The notes under the pieces were generated by a model. That model was not told where the DNA came from and did no database searches. It saw only the letters and a list, made by a program, of their open reading frames with translations. A stretch of 64,000 nucleotides of DNA, taken from NCBI RefSeq assembly GCF_003112735.1, contig NZ_BFBR01000002.1:62001-126000 (forward strand), given 5' to 3'. Position numbers and translations under genes: made by a program. The DNA comes from Candidatus Phycosocius bacilliformis (GTDB taxonomy: Bacteria; Pseudomonadota; Alphaproteobacteria; Caulobacterales; Aquidulcibacteraceae). Of the stretch, positions 56,917 through 64,000 are shown one piece after another (position 1 is the first letter of the stretch; every line of letters begins with the position of its first letter).

Positions 56917-58054
56917 GCTTGAGACGCGCTCCCATCGCTTTCGAAGGCTTAATCGGCTTGCGTTCAATCCAAACTGGAATCTTTTGGCGCACGCCACGCG
57001 TTGTGGCCCACAGGACGATGAGCGGAATGGCATAAAGCAGAATCGCCAATCCGGGTTGATCCGCCACAGTTGGGATCAGGCCTGTGAAGCTCAACAGCAT
57101 AAGCACAAGCCCGCCAAAAGCTGTTGCGATCCGCGCGCCATAGCCCTGGCGGGAGAAAGATCCACCCAAAACCGCAAAAATCGCCAGCGCAACAGCCGAA
57201 AGACAGATTAATGGAGCAGCAAGGCGTCGGTGCGCTTCTGCCAAAAGATCACCCACATGGTCTCTGTCCCAATAGTCGGTGAGGTCGGGCTTAAGCAGGC
57301 TGGGCAAAAATCGGTCGGAGGGCTTGTAAAATAGCTCAAGCGTGGTGTCAGCAAAACCCCGTAATTCCATGACATAATTGGAAAATCCAACAATATCTAT
57401 TTTTCCGTCTTCCAGTCGACGTTGAACCGACCCATCGCGCAGAACCATAACGGGGCCCGTGTCGAGTTTGGCAATCGTACCACGCTGTGCGACATAGATG
57501 ATCGGAATCGTGGAGGACTTGGTGTCTGAGATAATCAGCCCATTCAATGTCCCGTCGCGATCAATCCGCCGGGCAAACACCATCAAGCCGTCGACATTGG
57601 AGCGAAACTCTCCCTCGCGGACCATCGAACTGGCAAAATCGGCCCGAATGTCAAACAAGCGCTCGCGCATTTCGCGCAAAGCAATGGGCTGAATGAAGAG
57701 ATTGACGAAGAGGGCTGCCACAGCACCTAAAGCTGCAAGGCGAAAGGCAGGCTCACATACCTGCCACAGGCTCCAGCCCGCGCCATAGGCCACGATCACT
57801 TCATTATCTTGATGCAGGCGGACATAGGTCCAAGCCACAGCAGCAAAGAGACCCACGGGCATAACAACCGCCATGATTTGGGGCGTGGCCAAAAGCGAGA
57901 TCCCCAAGAATGTCGCCGCACTTTGGCCACGCTCGAAGAGCAAGTCCAATTGTGACAAGCTTTGAGTCAATAAGGCAACCAACGTCAACCCGACCATGAT
58001 CAGGGCAAAGACGGGAAGCAATTGGCCAAAGTAATAGCGTTGAAGCTTGTTCAT
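56906..58054 (-). CDS. lptF: LPS export permease LptF
   Basis: The partner permease of LptG. The ATG at 58054 (MNKLQRYYFGQLLPVF) is chosen; a GTG at 58090 would add 12 polar residues. The 382-residue protein has six membrane segments, the coupling region WTYVRLHQDNEVIVAYGAG and a periplasmic jellyroll (about 120-250). Its basic C-terminus (KPIKPSKAMGARLKHAH) is in the cytoplasm. It heads the minus-strand lptF-lptG-lptD series and is divergent from pepA. Confidence 0.93.
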   Translation of the reverse strand: MNKLQRYYFGQLLPVFALIMVGLTLVALLTQSLSQLDLLFERGQSAATFLGISLLATPQIMAVVMPVGLFAAVAWTYVRLHQDNEVIVAYGAGWSLWQVCEPAFRLAALGAVAALFVNLFIQPIALREMRERLFDIRADFASSMVREGEFRSNVDGLMVFARRIDRDGTLNGLIISDTKSSTIPIIYVAQRGTIAKLDTGPVMVLRDGSVQRRLEDGKIDIVGFSNYVMELRGFADTTLELFYKPSDRFLPSLLKPDLTDYWDRDHVGDLLAEAHRRLAAPLICLSAVALAIFAVLGGSFSRQGYGARIATAFGGLVLMLLSFTGLIPTVADQPGLAILLYAIPLIVLWATTRGVRQKIPVWIERKPIKPSKAMGARLKHAH

Positions 58055-58216
58055 GGGTCCGTTAGCTGCGTTGGGAGGAGAGGGATTCACAGCTTGCCAG
58101 TTGCACCTAACACCGTGGCGCGCAATTTAGAAGCCATCTTGTCGTTGCCCGGTTCAGCCGGGGTCAGTCCGAATGACACACACGTGGCCTGAGCCTCATT
58201 TTTGGGAGCCCGCTTT

Positions 58217-59707
58217 ATGAAGATCGAATTCACCTCTTTTACCGAGTCCAAGGCTGTTATCGCTTTCGTGGGTCAAACCGACGGCACGGTGGCTTTCTCG
58301 GTGCCTGCCCAAAAGCTCGACCGCGCCTGTAAGGGCCGTTTGGCTAAGGCGGCCGCGGCTGCCAAGTTTAATGGTGCGGCCGGAAAGGTGCTGTCGGTTC
58401 ATGCCCCTAACGATAAGCTGGATGTTGTTGTCCTTGTTGGGGTTGGCGAACTGGCAAAAGTCGATGGTGCGGTCCTGGAGCGGGCAGCCGCTTCTGGTGT
58501 GAAGTCGCTTCTGACCTCGGGTGTTGAAACCGCCAGTGTTGCACTCGCAGGCTGGAAAAAACTTGCCACTGCCGTCAATGCGGCTCGCGTTGGCTTTGGG
58601 GCCTGCCTGGCTGCTTATCGCTTCGACACGTATCGTACCCAATTGAAGCCGGAACAAAAGCCCAGCCTGACAACCCTTGAAGTTGATGTTGCCGAAGGGG
58701 CAGAGGCGTGGGCCGCCCACCAAGCTGTGGTCGATGGGGTAAGTTTGGCGCGTGATTTGGTCAATGAGCCTGCCAATATTCTCCACCCTGAGGCCTTTGC
58801 CAAACGCCTGAAAGAATTGACGGCTCTGGGTGTTGAGGTTGAGATTTTGGGTGAGGCCCAAATGGCAGCCTTGGGCATGCATTCCTTGTTGGGGGTTGGC
58901 CAAGGTTCGGTGCGCGAAAGCCAGCTTGTGGTGATGAAATGGAATGGTGGCGGCGACGAGGCCCCACTGGCCCTTGTTGGCAAAGGTGTTTGTTTTGATA
59001 CGGGCGGCATCTCCTTGAAGCCCTCGGGCGGTATGGAAGAGATGAAGGGCGATATGGGCGGGGCAGCGGCGGTCGCTGGTGCCATGCGCGCGATTGCCGG
59101 ACGCAAGGCCAAAGCCAATGTGGTTGGTTTGGTCGGGCTGGTAGAGAACATGCCAGATGGTCAGGCCCAGCGGCCCGGCGACATTGTCACCTCGATGAGT
59201 GGACAGACGATCGAAATCCTCAATACCGATGCCGAGGGCCGTTTGGTTTTGTGCGATGTGATGACCTATGCGCAGGAAAAGCATAAGCCGAAGGCGATGA
59301 TCGATTTGGCTACATTGACGGGTGCAATCATCATTTCTTTAGGTCATGAGTTTGCCGGTCTCTTCTCAAATTCGGATGCGCTGTCGGCCAAAATCACACA
59401 AGCTGGCACATTGGCTGAAGAGCCCGTTTGGCGTTTCCCTCTGACACCGGCCTACAATAAGCTGATGGACAGCAGCGTGGCTGACATGAAGAATGTCCAG
59501 CGCTCTGGCGGCGGGGCAGGTGCCGGATCGATCACAGCTGCCCAATTCCTGCAACGCTTCGTGCAGGACGGCGTTGAATGGGCGCATATTGATATCGCAG
59601 GCACGGCTTGGAAGCCCGGCAATGACGATCCGCGTGAGCCATCTTGGGGCACAGGCTACGGCGTCCGCCTGCTCAATCGGTTGGTCGCTGACGCCTTTGA
59701 AAGCTAA
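58217..59707 (+). CDS. pepA: Leucyl aminopeptidase
   Basis: This M17 zinc/manganese aminopeptidase removes N-terminal residues. The ATG at 58217 (MKIEFTSFTES) is preceded by GGGAG at a long spacing; a TTG at 58202 is less likely. The 496-residue protein has metal ligands in VGKGVCFDTGGISLKPSGGMEEMKGDMGG-type segments and the signature NTDAEGRLVL. The N-terminal domain (about 1-170) is also normal. It leads pepA-holC and is divergent from lptF. Confidence 0.96.
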   Translation: MKIEFTSFTESKAVIAFVGQTDGTVAFSVPAQKLDRACKGRLAKAAAAAKFNGAAGKVLSVHAPNDKLDVVVLVGVGELAKVDGAVLERAAASGVKSLLTSGVETASVALAGWKKLATAVNAARVGFGACLAAYRFDTYRTQLKPEQKPSLTTLEVDVAEGAEAWAAHQAVVDGVSLARDLVNEPANILHPEAFAKRLKELTALGVEVEILGEAQMAALGMHSLLGVGQGSVRESQLVVMKWNGGGDEAPLALVGKGVCFDTGGISLKPSGGMEEMKGDMGGAAAVAGAMRAIAGRKAKANVVGLVGLVENMPDGQAQRPGDIVTSMSGQTIEILNTDAEGRLVLCDVMTYAQEKHKPKAMIDLATLTGAIIISLGHEFAGLFSNSDALSAKITQAGTLAEEPVWRFPLTPAYNKLMDSSVADMKNVQRSGGGAGAGSITAAQFLQRFVQDGVEWAHIDIAGTAWKPGNDDPREPSWGTGYGVRLLNRLVADAFES

Positions 59708-59712
59708 GCTAT

Positions 59713-60186
59713 ATGGGGCAGGCAGGCTCGGAAATCTGGTTTTATCATCTTGAAGTCGCCAGTGTGGACGAGACCCTGCCTCCCTTGGTCGAAAAATGCC
59801 TGGAGCGGGGCTGGCGGGCGCAAATCCGTTCGCCCAGCCCAGAGCGATTGCGCCACTTGGATGGTCATTTATGGAGTTGGAAGCCGGCCAGCTGGCTACC
59901 TCACCACGGCCCGGACGACCCAGAGGGAGCAAAATCGCCGATCCAACTCATCAGCGCCGAGGGAACATTGGCCAATCAACAGATTGGATCAGAGGCCCTC
60001 TTCCTGCTCGATGGGGCGCATTGGGGTGAGTTAACCGGCGTCGTCCGCATCTTTGTGCTGTTCGATGGGCGCGAGGAAGAACACGTGACCCACGCCCGAC
60101 AGCAATGGCGGATGGCGAAGGAGGCGGGCCTTTCGCCCGCCTATTGGCGGCAAACAGAGGATGGAAGATGGGCAAAGACTGGTTGA
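59713..60186 (+). CDS. holC: DNA polymerase III chi subunit
   Basis: Chi links the clamp loader to single-strand-binding protein in the replisome. The 157-residue protein, 5 bases after pepA, matches HolC with the segments EIWFYHLEVASVDETLP, LLEKCLERGWRA-type helix and HARQQWRMAKEAG. Gene order pepA-holC is conserved in many proteobacteria. The next gene overlaps it by 19 bases. Confidence 0.9.
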   Translation: MGQAGSEIWFYHLEVASVDETLPPLVEKCLERGWRAQIRSPSPERLRHLDGHLWSWKPASWLPHHGPDDPEGAKSPIQLISAEGTLANQQIGSEALFLLDGAHWGELTGVVRIFVLFDGREEEHVTHARQQWRMAKEAGLSPAYWRQTEDGRWAKTG

Positions 60187-60518
60187 TCGCTTTCCTCCTA
60201 ATTGCGGCTAATCCGGCACCGCCGGCTTCAACACCCCAAGACAAAGCACCCAGCAGCCCGGCGGGAGTCCCCCAACTTGGCGAAGATAAGGCCGTTATCT
60301 CGAGCACAACACCGCCCGTCCAAGCGCCAGTGCGCTGTGATGCGCGTCAATATCGTGGGCTGGTTGGCCGGACCTTAAGCGATGTTCTGACCCAAAAATT
60401 GCCTGCCGGGACAAGGATTGTCCGGGTTGGCGATCCGCAGCTGGAGCCTTTGGGCCCAGGCCGCCTTGTGATCGAAATCAATCGCAGCACAAGAGTTGGC
60501 AGAATCTATTGCTCATAA
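60168..60518 (+). CDS. Putative peptidase inhibitor I78 family protein
   Basis: The start is placed at the ATG at 60168 (MGKDWLIAFLLIAANPAP), which overlaps holC by 19 bases and gives 116 residues. The first 16 residues form a signal- or anchor-like hydrophobic stretch. A proline/serine linker follows, and the C-terminal about 65 residues (VRCDARQYRGLVGRTLSDVL through GRIYCS) fit the I78 inhibitor pattern: the leading Cys, G..G, RVGDP and the closing Cys. Family members inhibit serine proteases in the envelope (family knowledge). Its place between holC and ndk gives no hint of a partner. Confidence 0.65.
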   Translation: MGKDWLIAFLLIAANPAPPASTPQDKAPSSPAGVPQLGEDKAVISSTTPPVQAPVRCDARQYRGLVGRTLSDVLTQKLPAGTRIVRVGDPQLEPLGPGRLVIEINRSTRVGRIYCS

Positions 60519-60619
60519 AGCTTTCAACTCGGCGCGGGGACTGCTAGACGCCCGCCTTCAACTTTCATCAGGGGTTGGTGCGACGTGCGCGAACCCTTCA
60601 CTTATCTCAGGAGGCCATC

Positions 60620-61042
60620 ATGGCGCTCGAACGTACCTTTTCGATTTTGAAACCCGATGCCACACGTCGCAACCTGACCGGCGCCGTCAATGCCATGATC
60701 GAGGCTGCTGGCCTGCGTATCGTTGCACAAAAGCGCATCCACATGACTCGCGCTCAAGCCGAAACCTTTTACGGCGTCCACAAAGAGCGGCCGTTCTTTG
60801 GTGAATTGGTCGACTTCATGACCTCAGCCCCGGTTGTGGTGCAAGTGTTGGAGGGCGACAATGCAATCCAAGTCTACCGTGATGTGATGGGTGCGACCAA
60901 TCCTGCCAATGCTGCAGATGGCACCATTCGTAAGGTTCATGCTGTGTCGGTTGGTGAAAACACCGTGCATGGTTCAGATGCGCCCGAAACCGCTGCACAG
61001 GAAATCGCCCAGTTCTTCTCGGGTAATGAAATCGTCGGCTAA
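60620..61042 (+). CDS. ndk: Nucleoside diphosphate kinase
   Basis: The enzyme transfers phosphate between nucleoside di- and triphosphates through a phospho-histidine. The ATG at 60620 follows AGGAGG; the frame to 60575 is not used. The 140-residue length is standard. Motifs are [15 protein letters not shown], the active-site His in [14 protein letters not shown] and FFSGNEIVG at the C-terminus. A hairpin terminator follows. Confidence 0.97.
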   Translation: MALERTFSILKPDATRRNLTGAVNAMIEAAGLRIVAQKRIHMTRAQAETFYGVHKERPFFGELVDFMTSAPVVVQVLEGDNAIQVYRDVMGATNPANAADGTIRKVHAVSVGENTVHGSDAPETAAQEIAQFFSGNEIVG

Positions 61043-61069
61043 ACCAAACGCCGATCTGATTTTGACACT

Positions 61070-61098
61070 GGCGGTCGCGCGATGCGGCCGCCATTTTT
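61070..61098 (+). terminator. Rho-independent terminator after ndk
   Basis: GGCGGTCGC (61070-61078) pairs with GCGGCCGCC (61084-61092), 9 bp with one G-T pair, around loop GCGAT, followed by ATTTTT. It lies 27 bases beyond the ndk stop and only ends plus-strand transcripts. Confidence 0.88.
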
Positions 61099-61113
61099 GT
61101 TGAAGACTGACGC

Positions 61114-61755
61114 CTAAATGCCCATCAGGGCAATACCACCGGGTTTGCCGTCCAGATAAGTCCGGCCATTCACGAGCCGGGCCCTACCCGAAGCCACCGC
61201 CTCGACGCAGACCGGATAGAGCCGATGCTCTTGGACCAGGACGCGGGCGGCCAGATCGTCGGGGCTGTCGCCCGGCAGGACTGGCACGCAGGCCTGCCCG
61301 ATAATGGCTCCTTCATCGACCCCGGCCGTTACCCAATGTACCGTACATCCATGGAGGGTAACTCCGGCTTCCAACGCCCGAGCATGTGTATGAAGCCCTG
61401 GGAAATTCGGCAGAAGCGATGGGTGTATATTGATCATGCGGCCTTCATAGCGGGCAACAAATTCTGCGCCCATGATCCGCATGAAACCTGCAAGGACAAT
61501 TAGGTCGGGAGTGATCTGATCTATGAGTGCGGCAAGTGCAGTGTCAAAATCTGCGCGGACCTGAAAGGCCTTATGATCCAAACAGGCTGAGGCGATACCA
61601 GCATGCTCAGCCCGTTTCAAACCAAAGGCATCTGGGCGATTGGCAATGACATGGACAATTTCATACGCGCAGTTTGGTTGGCGCGCGGCATCAATCAAGG
61701 TCTGCAGATTGCTGCCGCCACCTGAAATTAGGACCAGCACACGTGCCCGCCTCAT
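61114..61755 (-). CDS. purN: Phosphoribosylglycinamide formyltransferase
   Basis: The enzyme transfers a formyl group from 10-formyltetrahydrofolate to GAR in purine synthesis. The 213-residue protein shows VLISGGGSNLQTLIDA, the catalytic Asn/His/Asp region in MINIHPSLLPNFPGLHTHARA and VDEGAIIGQACVPVL. Its start overlaps the purM stop (ATGA), so the two are coupled. Confidence 0.96.
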   Translation of the reverse strand: MRRARVLVLISGGGSNLQTLIDAARQPNCAYEIVHVIANRPDAFGLKRAEHAGIASACLDHKAFQVRADFDTALAALIDQITPDLIVLAGFMRIMGAEFVARYEGRMINIHPSLLPNFPGLHTHARALEAGVTLHGCTVHWVTAGVDEGAIIGQACVPVLPGDSPDDLAARVLVQEHRLYPVCVEAVASGRARLVNGRTYLDGKPGGIALMGI

Positions 61756-62822
61756 GCTGCGCGCACTTCCCCGATCACGACCGGTTCTTCACCCATCTCA
61801 AGCCAAAGCTGCAGCAGGTCAGGAACCTGTTCTGGCGAGACACATGCTACCAGGCCAATGCCGCAATTGAAGGTGCGCGCCATTTCATCGGCGGCAATAC
61901 CACCTTGTTCTTGCAGCCACTGAAACACTGGTGGCGGTGTCCAAGCCTGCCAATCGAGTACTGGGACCAAATGGTCAGGCAGCATGCGGGGAATATTGTC
62001 CGTGAGACCTCCACCGGTAATGTGGGCAAAGCCCTTCACGAGCCCGGCCTTGATTGCAGGCAACGCAAGCCGTGGATAAAGTCTGGTTGGTGTCAATAGG
62101 GCCGCACCCAAGCTTTGCCCCGGGCTGAATGGGCAAGGCGCATCCCAGGCCAGGCCCGTTAGAGCCACCACTTTCCGGATCAATGAATAGCCATTGGAGT
62201 GCGGACCCGAGGAGGGTAGGGCCACCAAAACATCGCCGGGGCGGATCGCCGATAATTTCGGCAGGACGTCTGCCCGCTCAACCGCACCCACAGTAAAGCC
62301 TGCCAAATCATATTTGCCATCGGGATACATGCCGGGCATTTCGGCAGTTTCTCCGCCAATCAAAGCACAGCCAGCTTCCTTGCACGCACTTGCAATCCCG
62401 CTGATGACGGCGGTGGCCACATCCAGGTCGAGCTTGCCGCATGCAAAATAGTCAAGAAAGAACAGAGGTTCCGCACCTTGGGCCAGTACGTCATTGACGC
62501 ACATCGCCACGAGGTCTTGGCCAATAAAGTCGTGCAATCCCGCGGCCAAGGCAATTTCAAGCTTGGTTCCGACCCCATCCGTGCCAGAGACCAGAATGGG
62601 ATCAGTCATTCCCAAGGCTTTGATGTCGAATAGCCCGCCAAAACCACCAAGAGCCGCATCTGCACCCCGTCGTGCCGTCGCCTTTGCTAAGGGCGCGATG
62701 GCCTTAACAAGTGCCTCGCCCGCATCAATATCCACTCCCGCATCCTTGTAGGTTAGGCCATTGGCCGCGGAGGTGCCCTTTGGGGCAGACGAATGGGACG
62801 GGGTGGGGGGCTGTTCGCGCAT
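61752..62822 (-). CDS. purM: Phosphoribosylaminoimidazole synthetase (AIR synthetase)
   Basis: The enzyme closes FGAM to AIR in purine synthesis with ATP. The ATG at 62822 (MREQPPTPSHSSAPKG) gives 356 residues; the frame to 62996 overlaps the divergent gene and is not used. Motifs are the glycine-rich FGGLFDIKALGMTDPILVSG, DGVGTKLEIA, CVNDVLAQGAEPLFFLDYFACG and GGETAEMPGMYPDG. The proline/serine-rich N-terminal 20 residues extend past the usual family start. It is divergent from the small exported protein at 62901. Confidence 0.95.
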   Translation of the reverse strand: MREQPPTPSHSSAPKGTSAANGLTYKDAGVDIDAGEALVKAIAPLAKATARRGADAALGGFGGLFDIKALGMTDPILVSGTDGVGTKLEIALAAGLHDFIGQDLVAMCVNDVLAQGAEPLFFLDYFACGKLDLDVATAVISGIASACKEAGCALIGGETAEMPGMYPDGKYDLAGFTVGAVERADVLPKLSAIRPGDVLVALPSSGPHSNGYSLIRKVVALTGLAWDAPCPFSPGQSLGAALLTPTRLYPRLALPAIKAGLVKGFAHITGGGLTDNIPRMLPDHLVPVLDWQAWTPPPVFQWLQEQGGIAADEMARTFNCGIGLVACVSPEQVPDLLQLWLEMGEEPVVIGEVRAA

Positions 62823-62900
62823 GCAAGCGGTATGATCGGCTACAGGCTTTACCGCAAGAGTGTGTTTCACGTTGCCCTGCATTCGCGCTATAGGAGAAGC

Positions 62901-63263
62901 ATGACACGAAGAGACAGAATGGGCCGGATCGGCCAAATTGTGAGGGTTGGCCTTGTGGGTGCCTTGGTGGCGGTCAGCGCGCCCGCGTGGGCCCAAACCG
63001 GCATGACTGACAGCAGCCTAAGCCAAGTCAGCCTGGGTGCATCAGCGGTCTATCGTGGTATGGACGAGTGGGCACGCATGCGGACTGCCTTGAGCCGCTT
63101 ACAAGGTGTTTCGGTTTCCATCACGGCGATTTCAGTCGATGGTGCTTTGATCCAATTTCGCTTCTCAGGCACGTTTGAAAACTTGCAAGCCGTGCTCAAG
63201 ACGGGTGGCCTTGATCTTAAGATGGAAGCCAATGGGGCAGTTGTGCGCCTGGCGTCGTCTTAG
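62901..63263 (+). CDS. Small exported protein, possible short DUF2066-like remnant
   Basis: The ATG at 62901 follows AGGAG. The 120-residue protein has a signal peptide (VRVGLVGALVAVSAPAWAQ) and a mature part of about 85 residues (GASAVYRGMDEWARMRTALSRLQGV, FRFSGTFENLQAVLKTGGLDL) that reads like the C-terminal end of DUF2066-type exported proteins found next to hdaA in related bacteria. The usual longer N-terminal region is missing. The resemblance is from memory and is weak. It is 35 bases upstream of hdaA on the same strand, so they may be co-transcribed. Confidence 0.6.
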   Translation: MTRRDRMGRIGQIVRVGLVGALVAVSAPAWAQTGMTDSSLSQVSLGASAVYRGMDEWARMRTALSRLQGVSVSITAISVDGALIQFRFSGTFENLQAVLKTGGLDLKMEANGAVVRLASS

Positions 63264-63298
63264 ACTTCCCGCGTGTAACCCTGTCAGATCATCCGTTC

Positions 63299-64000
63299 AT
63301 GACCCCGACCCAAGCCCAGCTTGATTTTGGCATCCCTGTTTACACAGCTGAATCTTTTTTGAATTCAGATGAAACCGCCCATGCGCGCGCCGCGTTGCAG
63401 CACTGGCGCACCTGGCCTGGTGGGGTATTGTGCCTGCATGGAGAGGCAGGCTCTGGTAAATCTCATCTGGGGGCGATTTGGGCGGGCGAGGCAGGCGCGG
63501 TCAGCCTGCGCGGACCTGACTTGTCATTGGCCTTCGTGGAATCACCCAAACCAGATGATCGGCTGACAGCTTTGATTGATGATGCTGACCAAGCCGACGA
63601 GACGGCCTTGTTTGCCCTTCTGACGCGGTTGGAGCGAGACGGCGGCGCAGTTTTATTACTGGCCCGGCAGGCACCCAGCCTTTGGCCTTATCATCTGGCA
63701 GATTTGCGCTCACGCTTGCGCGCGGTGCCGCACGAATGTTTGCGTCCTCCAGAAGTCCCGCTGCTGGCGCAATTGATTGTCCGCCATGCGGCCGCGCAGG
63801 GCTATCGGCTTGATGCGGCCTCGAGCACCTATCTGGCCGAACGTATCCCTCGCACTTTTGAAGCCGCCAAGGCTGTGACAGATCGGCTGCAGACAGTCGC
63901 AACTTATTCACTAAAATCGCCTATGGCTTTAGCTCAACGGGCCCTTCGCGCATATTATCCCGATGCGTGGCACGAGGCCGATGAACCTGATACCGGGGAT
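63299..64000 (+). CDS. hdaA: DnaA regulatory inactivator HdaA (3' partial)
   Basis: The frame starts at the ATG at 63299 and stays open to the window end (234 codons), so the gene is cut. It begins MTPTQAQLDFG, a clamp-binding-like QxxLDF motif expected near the N-terminus of Hda proteins. An AAA+ fold follows with Walker A GEAGSGKSHLG, the Walker-B-like ALIDDADQADE and a sensor region with LRSRLRAVPHECL. It lacks a DNA-binding domain in the part seen, as expected for Hda versus DnaA. Hda with the clamp triggers ATP hydrolysis by DnaA and stops re-initiation of replication. It is downstream of the small exported protein and close to purM, the usual alphaproteobacterial setting. Confidence 0.88.
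   Translation, partial: MTPTQAQLDFGIPVYTAESFLNSDETAHARAALQHWRTWPGGVLCLHGEAGSGKSHLGAIWAGEAGAVSLRGPDLSLAFVESPKPDDRLTALIDDADQADETALFALLTRLERDGGAVLLLARQAPSLWPYHLADLRSRLRAVPHECLRPPEVPLLAQLIVRHAAAQGYRLDAASSTYLAERIPRTFEAAKAVTDRLQTVATYSLKSPMALAQRALRAYYPDAWHEADEPDTGD

Noticed and set aside
63915-63960. TTTAGCTCAACGG resembling a tRNA D-arm
   Set aside because: There is no matching acceptor, anticodon or T-arm, and it lies inside the hdaA coding frame.

Overview
The window looks like chromosomal DNA of an alphaproteobacterium. I infer this from the gene families and gene order: two DUF2336 proteins, the lptF-lptG-lptD-surA-pdxA-rsmA series, purM-purN beside an hdaA-like gene, an ArsR regulator-methyltransferase fusion heading a metF/split-metH operon, and GyrA, OmpA and HspQ proteins of alphaproteobacterial type. 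Caulobacterales/Hyphomonadaceae or a sphingomonad-like lineage would fit, but the order cannot be fixed from sequence reading alone. Coding density is high, with many ATGA, GTGA and TTGA stop/start overlaps. I saw no insertion sequence, prophage, CRISPR array or rRNA gene. There is one tRNA, tRNA-Lys(TTT).

Layout. Bases 1-8.9 kb hold a carboxylate-response block: a CrbS-type hybrid sensor kinase with an SLC5 transporter-like N-terminus (cut by the window edge), a LuxR-type response regulator co-oriented with acetyl-CoA synthetase, and divergently a DcaP-like porin plus an MHS-family permease. Two near-identical 14-bp boxes lie 22 bp apart in the divergent promoter region. Bases 9.2-13.7 kb are accessory in character: haloalkane dehalogenase, two related four-helix membrane proteins, an XRE regulator with an MmyB-like ligand domain, a limonene-epoxide-hydrolase-like enzyme and a family III CoA-transferase. 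Bases 13.8-18 kb hold two DUF2336 proteins around a stand-alone Hpt phosphotransfer protein and NAD kinase, with palindromic promoter elements. Bases 18-28 kb hold a class II aldolase, a possible outer-membrane protein, an RND efflux adaptor/pump pair, an AceE-like thiamine-diphosphate enzyme and an unknown membrane-anchored protein.

Bases 28-36.3 kb are a housekeeping run: gyrA, coaD, two cyclophilins, a nucleotidyltransferase-like protein, queA and tgt. This Tgt lacks two of its three zinc-binding cysteines. After a lipoprotein, the tRNA and an OmpA porin come hspQ-phhA and, divergently, ppx-rlmE, ilvD and rnhA. Bases 44.4-50 kb are the methionine operon (ArsR-methyltransferase, metF, split metH) with a clear operator over its promoter. 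Bases 50-58 kb are the minus-strand lptF-lptG-lptD-surA-pdxA-rsmA outer-membrane biogenesis series. The right end carries pepA-holC-I78 inhibitor-ndk, then purM-purN on the minus strand, then a small exported protein and hdaA (cut by the window end).

How the parts work together. The left block reads as sensing, uptake and activation of acetate or a related short-chain acid. The met operon reads as methyl-cycle control by a regulator that itself has a methyltransferase fold. The lpt/surA genes build the outer membrane. The least understood parts are the dehalogenase/epoxide-hydrolase island with its paired membrane proteins and the DUF2336-Hpt-NadK neighbourhood.
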